A DNA stretch of 37,457 bases from Porticoccaceae bacterium (GCA_018664075.1 JABJOY010000005.1:1-37457), one strand, 5' to 3'; positions 1-9,397 are shown, numbered from the stretch's first letter. Numbers and translations are program-made. Notes: generated by a model not told the origin, from the letters alone.

Positions 1-2670
1 GGCTCTTGGTGCGGCCGCTTTTGCCGCAGATTTTGCCGCAGCTTTTGGTGCTGGCGCAGCTGTTTCAGCTTGGCTGGTTGTGGCCGCGACAGGGCGCTCG
101 GTGCTGATCTCTACTTTGCTGACCGGCTTGGGCTTATGTCTTGGGTCGTTGCTGGCTCGAACAGCTGGTTCTGCCTCTGACGGTTCCTCAGCCGCTGGCC
201 TGGCCTTGGGTTTTGCTTTGACTTTTGGTTTAGTTTTGGCCTTTGCTTTAGCTTTTGGCTCGGCCATTGCCTTGTCGACTTGGGGTGCGTCAGCGGAGGC
301 AGCTGCTTCTGCGCTTGCTTTTTCAGCCGGAACTGCACTGACTGCAGAGGTTGAATCATTCTCTGGTGTAGGTGCATCCTTCTTTGCCGCCTTTGGCTTT
401 GCCGCTGCTTTGCGCTTTGGTTTTGCTGCTGACTTTTCAGCAGCTTCCTCTGCAGCTGGGCTGGCTATCGGAGCTTCGGCTACTGGTGCTGCGGTATCAA
501 CGCTATCTGCTGGGCCTGCAGTGTTGTTAAGCATTTCCTGAGGCACATCCTGACGCTGACGGCGGCGGCGGGGACCTCTGCGCTTATCGTCTGGACGACG
601 TTTTAGTTGATCGCCCTGAGCGGTTTTGGCCTCTGCATTGTTCTCAACTGGTTTGGCATCCTGAGTGGCGTTGTCGACCTTTTTGTTTTGATCGCGACGG
701 TTGTTGCGGCGAGAATCATTATTGCGAGACTCATTGTTGCGAGAGTCATTATTTTTGTTTCGGTTGCTGTTGCCGTTATTGTTATTTCGACCTTCGGCCT
801 GCTTGCCGCTAGACTGATCGTTCTTCCGATTATCGCTGTTGCGATTGTCGTTGCCACGATTGTCATTGTTGCGATTGTTAGAGCGGCGGTTATTGCGGCC
901 GCGATTATTTTGTCCGCCACGATTGCGATTGTTGCGGCTTCTCGCTTTGGGTTTTTCTTCTTCCTCTTTGGCCGGGGTTTCACCAAACATGCTGTCCCAC
1001 AGGCGTTTTACCAGACCAGGTGTCTTGGGGGTTTCCTCGACGGCCGGGGTAATGGTGGGCGCTGGAGTAGAGGGAACAATAGTTTTTACCGCTGGCTCAG
1101 CAAGTGCTTTTACACTGTCTCCAGACTCAGCCACCACTTCAATTTCCGGTTTGCTCAGTTCATGGGCCATCTTGTAGCTAAAGTCAGAGCTGTCTTCATC
1201 CTGGGTGCGGATGCGCACCACTTCAAAGTGCGGTGTTTCCATTTCTGTGTTGGGCAACACTGTGACCTGGATTTTGTTGCGCGCTTCAATATCCGAGATT
1301 TCCTTGCGTTTTTCATTGAGCAGAAAGGTTGCCACGGGCACAGGCACAATGGCACGAATTTCACGGCTGAATTCTTTCTGTGCTTCTTCCTCTACCAGAC
1401 GCAAAATAGACAGCGCCAGTGATCTGGTACCGCGAATCGTGCCCTGACCTTTACAGCGCGGACATATTTTGGACATGGTTTCTTCAAGGGAAGGGCGCAG
1501 GCGCTGTCGAGACATTTCCAGCAGGCCAAAGCGTGAAATACGCCCAACCTGAACTCTGGCACGGTCAACTACTAGGGCATCGCGCATTTTGTTCTCAACT
1601 TCTTTTTGGTGCTTGCTGTTAAGCATATCGATAAAGTCGATAACAATCAGACCACCGACATCGCGCAGGCGCAGCTGTCGTGCAATTTCCTCTGCCGCCT
1701 CTTTGTTGGTATTAAATGCGGTCTCTTCAATATCGCCGCCTTTGGTTGCCCGGGCGGAGTTGATATCAATGGAGACCATTGCCTCGGTGACATCAATAAC
1801 AATTGAGCCGCCAGAAGGCAGTGATACTTCCCGGCAGAATGCCGTCTCGATCTGGTTTTCAATCTGGTAGCGATTAAATAATGGTATTTCGTCCTGATAA
1901 AACTTCACCTTGCTGGTGAAGTCAGGCATTACCGTACCAATAAAGGCCGCGGCCAGCGCATAGGCTTCTTCGCTATCGACGATAACTTCACCAACATCCT
2001 GGCGCAGGTAGTCGCGAATGGCGCGAACAATAACATTGCTCTCCTGGAACAGAAAGTGAGGTGCTTTGGAACCGTTTGCTTCATCTGTGATCGTGGTCCA
2101 CAGCTGCAGAAGGTAGTCCAGATCCCATTGCAGTTCTTCTGTGGCACGACCTATGCCCGCGGTTCTGACAATGGCACCCATGCCTTCAGGGATGGTTAAG
2201 CCGCGCATAGCTTCACGCAGATCAGCGCGCTCATCTCCTTCAATTCGACGGGAGATTCCCCCGGCGCGAGGGTTGTTGGGCATAAGTACCAGATAGCGAC
2301 CAGCCAGGCTAATAAAGGTTGTCAGTGCAGCACCTTTGGAGCCACGCTCTTCTTTTTCCACCTGTACCAGAACTTCCTGGCCTTCTTTGATGGCATCTTG
2401 AATGCGCACCCGACCACCGTCGGATGAGTTCTTTTTAAAGTACTCTCGGGAAATTTCTTTTAATGGCAGAAAGCCATGGCGCTCAGCTCCGTAGTCGACA
2501 AATGCGGCTTCCAGGCTGGGTTCTACTCTGGTGATTTTACCTTTGTAGATATTGGATTTTTTTTGTTCTCTGGTTCTGTTTTCAATGTCCAGATCGTACA
2601 GCCGTTGGCCGTCGACCATTGCAACTCGCATTTCTTCTGTGTGCGAGGCGTTAATTAACATGCGTTTCAT
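1..2670 (-). CDS. rne: Ribonuclease E (C-terminus beyond window)
   Basis: Essential endoribonuclease that starts mRNA decay and processes rRNA and tRNA precursors; its tail scaffolds the degradosome at the membrane. The first 890 codons are present and still open at the left edge. An S1 RNA-binding domain lies at about residues 35-120. The catalytic region holds the two metal-binding aspartates, Asp302 (in [10 protein letters not shown]) and Asp345 (in VIDFIDM). A Zn-link CPRCKG has Cys403 and Cys406. All match E. coli RNase E with a one-residue offset. From about residue 576 the protein becomes low complexity: an Asn/Arg/Asp-rich stretch to about 690, then an Ala/Lys/Pro-rich tail. The start is ATG at 2670, preceded by AAAGGTG at the right distance. 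It is divergent from rluC, as in Pseudomonas and E. coli. The identification is secure; only the end of the tail is unseen. Confidence 0.97.
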   Translation of the reverse strand, partial: MKRMLINASHTEEMRVAMVDGQRLYDLDIENRTREQKKSNIYKGKITRVEPSLEAAFVDYGAERHGFLPLKEISREYFKKNSSDGGRVRIQDAIKEGQEVLVQVEKEERGSKGAALTTFISLAGRYLVLMPNNPRAGGISRRIEGDERADLREAMRGLTIPEGMGAIVRTAGIGRATEELQWDLDYLLQLWTTITDEANGSKAPHFLFQESNVIVRAIRDYLRQDVGEVIVDSEEAYALAAAFIGTVMPDFTSKVKFYQDEIPLFNRYQIENQIETAFCREVSLPSGGSIVIDVTEAMVSIDINSARATKGGDIEETAFNTNKEAAEEIARQLRLRDVGGLIVIDFIDMLNSKHQKEVENKMRDALVVDRARVQVGRISRFGLLEMSRQRLRPSLEETMSKICPRCKGQGTIRGTRSLALSILRLVEEEAQKEFSREIRAIVPVPVATFLLNEKRKEISDIEARNKIQVTVLPNTEMETPHFEVVRIRTQDEDSSDFSYKMAHELSKPEIEVVAESGDSVKALAEPAVKTIVPSTPAPTITPAVEETPKTPGLVKRLWDSMFGETPAKEEEEKPKARSRNNRNRGGQNNRGRNNRRSNNRNNDNRGNDNRNSDNRKNDQSSGKQAEGRNNNNGNSNRNKNNDSRNNESRNNDSRRNNRRDQNKKVDNATQDAKPVENNAEAKTAQGDQLKRRPDDKRRGPRRRRQRQDVPQEMLNNTAGPADSVDTAAPVAEAPIASPAAEEAAEKSAAKPKRKAAAKPKAAKKDAPTPENDSTSAVSAVPAEKASAEAAASADAPQVDKAMAEPKAKAKAKTKPKVKAKPKARPAAEEPSEAEPAVRASNDPRHKPKPVSKVEISTERPVAATTSQAETAAPAPKAAAKSAAKAAAPRA

Positions 2671-3298
2671 AGTTCACCTTTACTCGTAATTTAGAGTGAG
2701 CAGTAGTGAAATAAGGCGAGGTAAGGGGGTCTTAAAACGAAGGGAGTTACATCTTTCTGTGGCTACCAAAAATATATATAAATGCGACTCAACCTCCTCA
2801 GGGCCCTTAATTGCTGGGGTTTGAGGAATGTTGGCTACATCGGCAGCGATGTAATTAAATACTGTTTACGGGTGTTGGTTACCTCTATTTGACCCAGCAA
2901 TGCTGGTAGTGGACAAATCTTGTAACATTAATAAACAGTATTAATAAAATCTTTCGTTTTGTTATTGGGCGATCACTGATTTCTGACCAGCTTAAAGGAC
3001 TGTTTAACAAAATGTTGCAGTCGATCCTGGTGCAGTGATGGCTCTAGAACCTGTTTCTAAACCTGTCTTTCACTGGCTGAGCTCACTCAGCTGTTGTCGG
3101 TTAACCGCTTCTTTTATGGAGCAGCTAACCATCTATTCTTATCCCGGATTCAATCTTGGGAGCAGTTCAACCTTGGGTGCAGCTTTTTTGTTGTTGGCCA
3201 AACCAAGGGACTTCGCGAGTCGCAATATAACAACAAATGCCATTGGCTACAATTGAAAGCGACAAATAAGTTGGGTGAATCTAGCTGTGGTGGTTACA
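2671..3298. promoter_or_regulatory. rne-rluC divergent intergenic region with structured rne leader
   Basis: This 628-base stretch has no convincing gene. On the rne side there are three nested or adjacent inverted repeats. An 11-bp perfect pair (2858-2868 with 2932-2942, AATACTGTTTA) encloses a small hairpin CCAGC-AAT-GCTGG at 2894-2906. A 7-bp stem with GCAG loop lies at 2836-2853. They would sit in a long 5' leader of the rne mRNA. E. coli rne is autoregulated through hairpins in a long leader, so a similar role here is inferred, not shown. On the rluC side only a loose -10-like TATAAC at 3226-3231 stands out, without a good -35. Short open frames at 3035-3256 and 3094-3342 have no recognisable product and look like chance. 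Confidence 0.5.
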
Positions 3299-4291
3299 AT
3301 GGCGCCGTTTTCACTAGCCAACAGTTGTCCTATCTTGTCTGATTCAGAGTCAAAACCAAATTTTAGTAAAGTTACCTTCGTTGAAATTGGGCCGGAGCAC
3401 GATGGCCAGCGCCTAGACAACTTTCTTATCCGTCATCTTAAAGGTGTACCGAAGTCGCGGATTTATAATCTGCTGCGCAAAGGCGAGGTACGTATTAATA
3501 AGGGTCGAGTGAAGCCAGATACCAGAGTGAAAGACGGCGACATGTTGCGTATTGCGCCCATTCGCACGGCGCAGAAGGGTGCAGTGCCAGAGCCTGGTCA
3601 GCAGTTAAAGCGCTATCTGGCAGAGAATATCCTGTTTGAAGACGATGGACTGCTGGTGATAAATAAACCTAGTGGCCTGGCTGTCCATGGCGGCAGTGGT
3701 ATTAGCCTGGGGGCTATTGAGGCGCTGCGAACAGAGCGGCCTGAGCAGCGTTTCCTGGAGCTTGTGCATCGCCTTGATCGAGAGACCAGTGGTTGTCTGA
3801 TGCTGGCTAAGAAGCGCTCGGTGCTGCTGGCACTACAGCAAGCCATGCAGCGCAATCAAGTAGAAAAACGCTATAAAGCTCTGGTTAAAGGTCAGTGGCC
3901 CAAGGGCAAGGCAACTATTAATGCGCCACTGCGCAAAAATACATTGTCTGGTGGTGAGCGGGTTGTCAGGGTGGATGCTGAAGGCAAGCCCTCAGTGACC
4001 CATTTTAAGATTGCCCAGCGGTTTAAACAGGCAACCCTGCTGGACATTAAGCTGGAGACAGGGCGTACCCACCAGATCAGGGTGCACTGTCAGTTTTCTG
4101 GTCAACCCATAGCTGGTGACCCCAAGTATGGTGAGGGTCCGTTTAATGAGAGCCTTAAAGACTCTGGTTTAAAGCGTCTGTTTCTGCACGCCAGCAATTT
4201 GCGGTTTAGACATCCGCTTTCAGGTGACTGGGTAGAGATCGAGGCGCCATTGCCGAAGGATCTGGATTCAGTGCTGGGCAAGTTGTTGTAA
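3299..4291 (+). CDS. rluC: 23S rRNA pseudouridine(955/2504/2580) synthase RluC
   Basis: Converts three uridines of 23S rRNA to pseudouridine. An N-terminal S4 RNA-binding domain covers about residues 37-95 (GQRLDNFL, KGVPKSRIY, LRKGEVRIN). The RluA-type catalytic domain follows. Its motif HRLDRETSG carries the catalytic aspartate (Asp160 from the chosen start), and GRTHQIRVH lies downstream. It matches E. coli RluC closely over its whole length. Two starts are possible: ATG 3299 (330 residues, GGTGG just upstream) and an in-frame GTG at 3275 (338 residues). The ATG is preferred on codon and ribosome-site grounds, but both give extra residues before the S4 domain. The HAD phosphatase gene starts 4 bases after the stop, so the two are probably co-transcribed. 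Confidence 0.95.
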   Translation: MAPFSLANSCPILSDSESKPNFSKVTFVEIGPEHDGQRLDNFLIRHLKGVPKSRIYNLLRKGEVRINKGRVKPDTRVKDGDMLRIAPIRTAQKGAVPEPGQQLKRYLAENILFEDDGLLVINKPSGLAVHGGSGISLGAIEALRTERPEQRFLELVHRLDRETSGCLMLAKKRSVLLALQQAMQRNQVEKRYKALVKGQWPKGKATINAPLRKNTLSGGERVVRVDAEGKPSVTHFKIAQRFKQATLLDIKLETGRTHQIRVHCQFSGQPIAGDPKYGEGPFNESLKDSGLKRLFLHASNLRFRHPLSGDWVEIEAPLPKDLDSVLGKLL

Positions 4292-4295
4292 TGGA

Positions 4296-4967
4296 ATGAC
4301 GGACAAAGGCTCTACAGTGGTTAAAGGCTCTACCAAACTAATTGTTTTTGACTGGGACGGCACTCTGTCTGATTCTGTGTCGCGGATTGTCAGCTGTATT
4401 CAGCTAGCAGCGGCAGATCATCAAATGCTAGCACCGACATTTGATCAGGCCAAGGATATTATTGGTCTTGGGCTGCGGGAAGCGATTGGGCAGTTATTCC
4501 CCGATGCTGAGGAGGCTTTGGTTGAGGAATTTTCCCTTAGCTACTCAGCCCATTATCGCAGCCAGGACAGCAACCCCTGTGATTTCTTTCCCAATGTACT
4601 GGATACCTTGCAGCAGCTGAGGGATCAGGACTATCTGCTGGCGGTAGCCACTGGTAAGAGCCGGGCCGGTTTGGATAGGGTACTGGGAGCTACCGGGTTG
4701 GCTGAACTGTTTCATGGTTCACGCTGCGCGGATGAGACTGCTTCCAAACCTCAACCCTTGATGCTGGAGCAGCTATTACAGGAGTTTAATTTGCAGCCAC
4801 AGCAAGCCCTGATGGTTGGCGATACCGAGTTTGATATGGAAATGGCGGTCAATGCTGCCATGCCAAGGCTCGGGGTGTCCTATGGTGCCCATCATGCCAA
4901 CCGATTACAGCGCTATCAGCCAATCGCCTGTATCGACCATTTTGCAGAGATAATTAACCTGCTGTAA
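4296..4967 (+). CDS. HAD-family phosphatase, phosphoglycolate phosphatase-like
   Basis: HAD subfamily IA hydrolase of 223 residues. Motif I is DWDGTLSD with nucleophile Asp19 and general acid/base Asp21. Motif II lies around VATGKS, the motif III lysine is in ASKPQP, and motif IV is GDTEFDME. The cap domain sits between motifs I and II, as in Gph-type enzymes that dephosphorylate 2-phosphoglycolate or similar small phosphates. A Gph-like gene directly after rluC is a known arrangement in Pseudomonas, which supports co-expression. The true substrate cannot be read from sequence; members of this family are often promiscuous. It starts at ATG 4296, four bases after the rluC stop, and ends 8 bases from the convergent yceF gene with no visible terminator between them. 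Confidence 0.85.
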   Translation: MTDKGSTVVKGSTKLIVFDWDGTLSDSVSRIVSCIQLAAADHQMLAPTFDQAKDIIGLGLREAIGQLFPDAEEALVEEFSLSYSAHYRSQDSNPCDFFPNVLDTLQQLRDQDYLLAVATGKSRAGLDRVLGATGLAELFHGSRCADETASKPQPLMLEQLLQEFNLQPQQALMVGDTEFDMEMAVNAAMPRLGVSYGAHHANRLQRYQPIACIDHFAEIINLL

Positions 4968-4975
4968 TCCACAGC

Positions 4976-5560
4976 TCAGGGTATCTTGATATCCCATTCG
5001 CCGAGTATAGAACAGAGATCAATCAGTGGCAGACCTACCAGAGAACTGGGGTCATTGCTATTGACGGCGGCAAACAGGCTGATCCCCAGAGCTTCTGCTT
5101 TAAAGCTGCCCGCGCAGTCGTACGGCTGGTCTGCAATAAGGTAATCTTCTATCTGCTGTGCGCTCAGAGTTCTAAAGCAGACCTCTGCGCTGTTGACCCT
5201 GGATTGCTGAGTCAGTTTTCCCTGATTGATTTGAGCAACACTGATACCACAGTGAAATAAAACAGTGCGGCCAGACTGGGCGCTGAGCTGAGCCACAGCT
5301 CGTTGATGATTGCCGGGCTTACCCAGGATTGCTCCATCGAGTTCCTCGACCTGATCTGCTCCTATCACAATCGCCTGAGGATAGTCCCAGGCAATTCGTT
5401 GTGCCTTTTCTTCCGCCAGCCGCTGGGCCATGGCGATTGCAGTTTCTCCCGGTAATGGGCTTTCATCGATATCCGGCGCTGCGCAGGTGAATTCTATGCC
5501 CAGGCGCTGCAGAAGCATTTTTTTATAGGGAGAGGAAGAGGCGAGTATTATTGGCTGCAT
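4976..5560 (-). CDS. yceF: Maf-family nucleotide pyrophosphatase YceF (7-methyl-GTP type)
   Basis: Maf proteins hydrolyse modified or non-canonical nucleoside triphosphates to monophosphates; the YceF branch prefers 7-methyl-GTP. The 194-residue protein has the N-terminal phosphate-binding ILASSSPYK segment, the APDIDESPLPGE stretch typical of YceF, and the IGADQVEELDG and LGKPG motifs of the active site. Its position beside yceD-rpmF-plsX is the same as in E. coli and Pseudomonas, which supports the YceF assignment over the YhdE (dTTP/UTP) branch. It is divergent from yceD and convergent with the HAD phosphatase. The start ATG at 5560 directly precedes the conserved N-terminus. Confidence 0.92.
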   Translation of the reverse strand: MQPIILASSSPYKKMLLQRLGIEFTCAAPDIDESPLPGETAIAMAQRLAEEKAQRIAWDYPQAIVIGADQVEELDGAILGKPGNHQRAVAQLSAQSGRTVLFHCGISVAQINQGKLTQQSRVNSAEVCFRTLSAQQIEDYLIADQPYDCAGSFKAEALGISLFAAVNSNDPSSLVGLPLIDLCSILGEWDIKIP

Positions 5561-5700
5561 AGGACTGATTATACGTTAACTTGGGGTTGGTTTTAGCGCT
5601 TCTGTGGTGCTGTCCGGTTGGATAATTATTTCAGGGCCGACAATAGCCTAGTCTGGCTGGTGTAATAAGGCCTCAAGCCCTGTATTTTACGCAATTTTCT

Positions 5701-5729
5701 TTGACAGATCATGGTCTTGACCCTATGAT
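5701..5729 (+). promoter_or_regulatory. Sigma70 promoter of the yceD-rpmF-plsX-fabDG operon
   Basis: A perfect -35 TTGACA (5701-5706), a 17-base spacer and a -10 TATGAT (5724-5729, five of six consensus bases) lie 28 bases before the yceD ATG. Transcription would start near 5736, giving a leader of about 20 bases. It is the best promoter match in the window and fits high constitutive expression of ribosomal protein L32 and lipid-synthesis genes. Confidence 0.8.
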
Positions 5730-5757
5730 GCGCGCCTAACTGGGTACCACCGTAATT

Positions 5758-6264
5758 ATGCCGCTGCCAACTCATATAGATCCGCGCAAACTGGCACTTC
5801 AGGGTAATGTCCTTGAAGGCACCGTAAATGTTGGAGATCTGCCAAGGTTGGAATCTTCAGTGAATTCGGTTTGCGGTCCGTTAGAAGCTAAGGTGCAGTT
5901 TGGGCTCGATGAGTCCAGAGCCAAGATTGTTAACGGCGACGCCAGGGTATCTGTAGAGACAATTTGTCAGCGCTGTCTGGATCCACTGGTGGTGGAGTTA
6001 ACGGCGGAGTTTGCGGTTCAGGTGATCTGGTCGGAGGACCATATTAACCGTGTCGCGGCAAACTATGAGCCCTGGCTTGTGCTGGACAAAATGGCAAACC
6101 TCAATGAGTTGCTTGAGGACGAGATTTTATTGGCTTTGCCGCTAGTCAATTACCACGTTGTTGGTGAATGTACTGGCGATACCTTTTTAGAAGAGGTCGA
6201 AGCTGTTGGTGATGAGATTGTCCCCGACAATCCATTTAACGTTTTGCTGCAGTTGAAGAAGTAA
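5758..6264 (+). CDS. yceD: YceD/DUF177 family protein (23S rRNA accumulation protein)
   Basis: Member of the YceD (DUF177, PF02620) family, which is linked to 23S rRNA accumulation and is almost always found just before rpmF. The 168-residue protein has the N-terminal IDPRKLALQG segment, the central CQRCLDPL cysteine motif and an acidic end. It lies first in the operon behind a strong promoter, with rpmF starting 35 bases downstream. No strong Shine-Dalgarno sequence is seen before ATG 5758, but the promoter and leader length fit this start. The molecular activity of the family is not established; co-expression with L32 suggests a ribosome-assembly role. Confidence 0.92.
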   Translation: MPLPTHIDPRKLALQGNVLEGTVNVGDLPRLESSVNSVCGPLEAKVQFGLDESRAKIVNGDARVSVETICQRCLDPLVVELTAEFAVQVIWSEDHINRVAANYEPWLVLDKMANLNELLEDEILLALPLVNYHVVGECTGDTFLEEVEAVGDEIVPDNPFNVLLQLKK

Positions 6265-6299
6265 TACAACTGCTGAATATTTTTACATAGGAGTAATCT

Positions 6300-6479
6300 A
6301 TGGCTGTTCAAAAGAGTCGTAAAACCCGATCTAAACGTGGCATGCGCCGTTCACATGATGCACTGACCGCAGCAACTGTTTCTGTTGATGCTGTTAGCGG
6401 CGAGAAGCACCTGCGTCACAATGTGACTGCGGATGGCTTTTACCGTGGCCGCAAAGTCATTGAGACCAACGCCGACTAA
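6300..6479 (+). CDS. rpmF: 50S ribosomal protein L32
   Basis: A 59-residue gene, too short for many ORF calls. It begins [20 protein letters not shown] and continues with the conserved [20 protein letters not shown], nearly identical to E. coli L32. Like the E. coli protein it lacks the zinc-binding cysteines found in some L32 versions. It has a good ribosome site, AGGAG at 6289-6293, seven bases before the ATG. It sits between yceD and plsX, the standard position, so the large-subunit protein is co-transcribed with phospholipid synthesis. Confidence 0.98.
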   Translation: MAVQKSRKTRSKRGMRRSHDALTAATVSVDAVSGEKHLRHNVTADGFYRGRKVIETNAD

Positions 6480-6492
6480 CTGAAAGATTTTC

Positions 6493-7518
6493 TTGGCAAA
6501 TTCTATCAGAATTGCCGTTGACGCTATGGGTGGGGATTCAGGTCCCCGCACCGTAGTGGCCGCGCTAGTCAAATCGCTTCACAAACACCCCACAGTCTCT
6601 GCGCTGTTGTTTGGTGACCAGCAATGCCTGCAGGATGAACTCAGTCTCTGCAATGATCAGTCCCTTTTATCCAGAATTGATGTCTGCCATTCCCCGAATT
6701 TTGTAGCCGGCACCGACCAGCCCTCAGTGGCGCTGCGGCGCAGACGTGATACCTCTATGGGTATGGCCCTCAGAGCTGTGGCTGATGACCGTGCCAGCGC
6801 CTGTATTAGCAGTGGCAATACTGGCATATTGATGGCTCTGGGAATGCTTGAGCTAAAAACCCTGCCAGGTATTGCTAGGCCGGCTATTTGTGCAACATTG
6901 CCCACCAGTCAGGGGCATTCATATATTCTTGATCTAGGTGCCAATCTTGACTGCTCGGCGCAACAGTTAGTGGAATTCGCACTGCTTGGGTCATTGACTG
7001 CACAGGCACTGGATGGGCTGGCGTCACCCCAGGTGCGGTTGCTCAATGTTGGCGAGGAAGTCAGCAAGGGCAGCGAGGTGATCAAGACAACCGCAGAGCT
7101 GCTCAGCCATGAACCGCTGATTAACTATGCCGGGTTTGTTGAGGGTGACGGTATCTTTAAGGGGCTTGCGGATGTTGTGGTCTGTGATGGATTCACTGGC
7201 AATGTGGCTCTTAAATCCAGTGAAGGGGTGGCCAGAATGATAGGCGACATGATCCGCGAGTCAATGGGCAGCAGTTGGCTGAGTCGGTTGCTGTCATTGT
7301 TTATGGCGGGCACCTTTAGAGATCTGCGGTGCAGGCTGGATCCTGCGGTTTACAACGGCGCTTATTTGCTGGGTTTAACGCGAGTCGTGGTGAAAAGTCA
7401 TGGTGGCGCTGACGAGCAGGCCTTTGGCTATGCCCTGGATGTGGCTATAGAAGCAGCTAAACGCAATCTTCCTGAGGTTTTGTCACCTATACTTCAGGCT
7501 AAATATCAGCAACATTAA
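6493..7518 (+). CDS. plsX: Phosphate acyltransferase PlsX
   Basis: PlsX makes acyl-phosphate from acyl-ACP, the donor used by PlsY for the first acylation of glycerol-3-phosphate. The 341-residue protein has the family signature AVDAMGGDSGP at its N-terminus, SSGNTGILMA in the middle, and VVCDGFTGNVALKSSEG towards the C-terminal half. The start is a TTG at 6493: it is 13 bases after rpmF and puts the conserved domain eight residues in, and no upstream ATG is in frame. Expected neighbours are present except that fabH, which follows plsX in E. coli, is absent; fabD starts 12 bases downstream. Confidence 0.96.
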   Translation: MANSIRIAVDAMGGDSGPRTVVAALVKSLHKHPTVSALLFGDQQCLQDELSLCNDQSLLSRIDVCHSPNFVAGTDQPSVALRRRRDTSMGMALRAVADDRASACISSGNTGILMALGMLELKTLPGIARPAICATLPTSQGHSYILDLGANLDCSAQQLVEFALLGSLTAQALDGLASPQVRLLNVGEEVSKGSEVIKTTAELLSHEPLINYAGFVEGDGIFKGLADVVVCDGFTGNVALKSSEGVARMIGDMIRESMGSSWLSRLLSLFMAGTFRDLRCRLDPAVYNGAYLLGLTRVVVKSHGGADEQAFGYALDVAIEAAKRNLPEVLSPILQAKYQQH

Positions 7519-7530
7519 TATAGAGGACCT

Positions 7531-8469
7531 ATGGAAAAGAGTAACCTGGCATTTGTATTTCCCGGACAGGGATCCCAGAGGATTGGCATGTTGTCAGAAT
7601 TGGCGGCGGCCAACCCCCTTGTCGAATCAACTTTCGATGAGGCGTCTGAGGCACTGGGCTATGATCTGTGGACCATGACTCAGCAGGGTGAGCAAGAGGA
7701 TATCAACCTCACCGAGCGCACCCAGCCAATGTTACTCACCAGCAGTGTTGCCATCTGGCGTCTGTGGAATGATAAAGCCGGGCCAATGCCAGCCCAGATG
7801 GCTGGGCACAGCCTTGGAGAATGGTCGGCTCTGGTTTGCGCCGGTGTGGTTGATTTTGTCGATGCAGTAAAAATTGTCCGGGCGCGGGGCGCCTATATGC
7901 AAGAGGCTGTGCCTGTCGGAGTAGGCGCTATGGCGGCTATTCTGGGTCTGGATGATCAAATTATTATTGATGCCTGTGAGTCGGCTCGAGAGGATGAGGT
8001 GGTAGATGCTGTTAACTACAATGCGCCCGGGCAGGTGGTTATTGCTGGGTCCGCTGCTGCGGTGGATCGCGCCATTGATATCTGCAAGCAAGCCGGTGCC
8101 AAGCGCGCTATGGCGCTGCCTGTTAGTGCACCATTCCATACCTCTTTAATGAAGCCGGCGGCAGATCGGCTCGCTGAGCTGGTTGAGGGTACCCAGTTTA
8201 ATTCTCCGCAGATTCCGGTGATACACAATGTTAACGGGATGACGGAGACTGACCCAGCGTCTATTCAGGCATTGATGTTGGAGCAGATTTACAAGCCAGT
8301 GATGTGGGTTGACTGCATTACCGGGCTAAAGCAGCGCGGTGCAAACCTGTTTGTTGAATGTGGCCCTGGCAGGGTACTCAATGGTCTAACCAAGCGCATT
8401 GATAGGGATTTAACCTCATTGTCCACCGATGACGTGGCCAGTCTGGACAACGCATTAACCTCAGTTTAA
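7531..8469 (+). CDS. fabD: Malonyl-CoA:ACP transacylase FabD
   Basis: Transfers malonyl from CoA to acyl carrier protein, supplying the extender for fatty acid synthesis. The 312-residue protein has the oxyanion motif FVFPGQGSQ, the nucleophile motif GHSLGE with Ser94, and the catalytic histidine in SAPFHTSLM (His203). These are the positions of E. coli FabD shifted by two. The ATG at 7531 follows GAGG at about 8 bases. It is directly downstream of plsX and 21 bases before fabG, so the three form one transcription unit. Confidence 0.97.
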   Translation: MEKSNLAFVFPGQGSQRIGMLSELAAANPLVESTFDEASEALGYDLWTMTQQGEQEDINLTERTQPMLLTSSVAIWRLWNDKAGPMPAQMAGHSLGEWSALVCAGVVDFVDAVKIVRARGAYMQEAVPVGVGAMAAILGLDDQIIIDACESAREDEVVDAVNYNAPGQVVIAGSAAAVDRAIDICKQAGAKRAMALPVSAPFHTSLMKPAADRLAELVEGTQFNSPQIPVIHNVNGMTETDPASIQALMLEQIYKPVMWVDCITGLKQRGANLFVECGPGRVLNGLTKRIDRDLTSLSTDDVASLDNALTSV

Positions 8470-8490
8470 AAATAATTTAAGGAGTACAGA

Positions 8491-9234
8491 ATGACTGCAG
8501 AACAAAAGGTAGCTTTGGTAACTGGCGCAAGCCGTGGTATAGGCGCAGCCATTGCCGACAACCTGGGTGCTGAGGGGATTGTTGTGGTAGGTACAGCGAC
8601 GACAGAAGCCGGTGCTGAGAAAATCAGCCAGCGCTTTGCCGACAACAATATTGTTGGGCGGGGCATGGTTCTGAATGTGACTGATGCCGACTCTATCAAT
8701 GATGTGCTGACAGCCATAGGGGAAGAGTTTGGTGCGCCGACTATATTGGTCAATAACGCCGGTATCACTAAAGATAATATTTTAATGCGCATGAAGGAAG
8801 ATGAATGGATGGATGTAGTGGATACCAACCTCACCGCAGTCTTTCGACTGGCTAAAGCCTGTGTGCGGCCAATGACCAAGGCACGCTGGGGCCGCATTAT
8901 CAATATTAGCTCGGTGGTGGGCTCTATGGGCAATGGTGGGCAGAGCAACTACTCAGCGACCAAGGCTGGTGTGGAGGGCTTTTCCAGGGCTCTGGCCAAG
9001 GAATTGGGATCAAGAAGTATTACGGTTAATGCAGTGGCCCCCGGTTTTATTGCCACAGATATGACTAAAGATCTTCCCGAGGCCAATAAAGAGGCTATGC
9101 TTAGTCAGATTCCCTTGGCTCGTTTGGGTAACCCGGATGAGATCGCTGCAGTGGTCAATTTTCTGGTTTCTGAGGCCGCTGGCTACATAACCGGGGAAAC
9201 AATCCATGTAAATGGCGGTATGTATATGTCCTAA
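8491..9234 (+). CDS. fabG: 3-oxoacyl-ACP reductase FabG
   Basis: NADPH-dependent reductase for the first reduction in each fatty acid elongation cycle. A short-chain dehydrogenase of 247 residues: nucleotide-binding TGASRGIG (11-18), NNAG (88-91) and the Ser141-Tyr154-Lys158 catalytic set (INISS and NYSATKAG), each three residues later than in E. coli FabG. The ribosome site AAGGAG (8479-8484) is excellent. Among SDR proteins the exact assignment rests on context, since it lies between fabD and acpP, and on the strong match to FabG in the substrate loop. Confidence 0.97.
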   Translation: MTAEQKVALVTGASRGIGAAIADNLGAEGIVVVGTATTEAGAEKISQRFADNNIVGRGMVLNVTDADSINDVLTAIGEEFGAPTILVNNAGITKDNILMRMKEDEWMDVVDTNLTAVFRLAKACVRPMTKARWGRIINISSVVGSMGNGGQSNYSATKAGVEGFSRALAKELGSRSITVNAVAPGFIATDMTKDLPEANKEAMLSQIPLARLGNPDEIAAVVNFLVSEAAGYITGETIHVNGGMYMS

Positions 9235-9300
9235 GTAATTGATTTTTATGGCATAACAGGGTTTTTTTCATAGGGCACTAGCATTTTAGTATTTGTAAGG

Positions 9301-9306
9301 TAAAAT
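9301..9306 (+). promoter_or_regulatory. Possible -10 of an acpP promoter
   Basis: A TAAAAT hexamer lies 92 bases before the acpP ATG, in the 163-base gap after fabG. No good -35 is found at 16-18 bases upstream, so this is weak. The gap also holds a small hairpin AGCTC-GCA-GAGCT (9340-9352). A separate acpP promoter is expected because acyl carrier protein is made in large excess over the enzymes. Confidence 0.3.
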
Positions 9307-9397
9307 GCGCGCCAAGAAAACACAGATTAAGGTTATTTGAGCTCGCAGAGCTTGGTAACAAGACAGACATCAGATCCCCAATAGGAGCGGAAGCACG

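Noticed and set aside
80-541. Plus-strand open frame with an Ala/Phe/Gly-rich product
   Set aside because: Antisense of the Ala/Lys-rich RNase E tail; no ribosome site or family match.
721-900. Possible CRISPR-like or tandem DNA repeat array
   Set aside because: The repeated TTGTTGCGA-type units are irregular and are explained by Asn-Asn-Arg coding in RNase E; there are no spacers.
607-1422. Long plus-strand open frame (271 codons) with a very hydrophobic product
   Set aside because: It is the antisense shadow of the Asn/Arg-rich part of RNase E; its Val/Ile/Ala-rich composition follows from the repetitive codons on the other strand.
3035-3342. Two overlapping short open frames in the rne-rluC gap
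   Set aside because: No recognisable family, mixed composition and no clear ribosome site; likely chance frames in a regulatory region.
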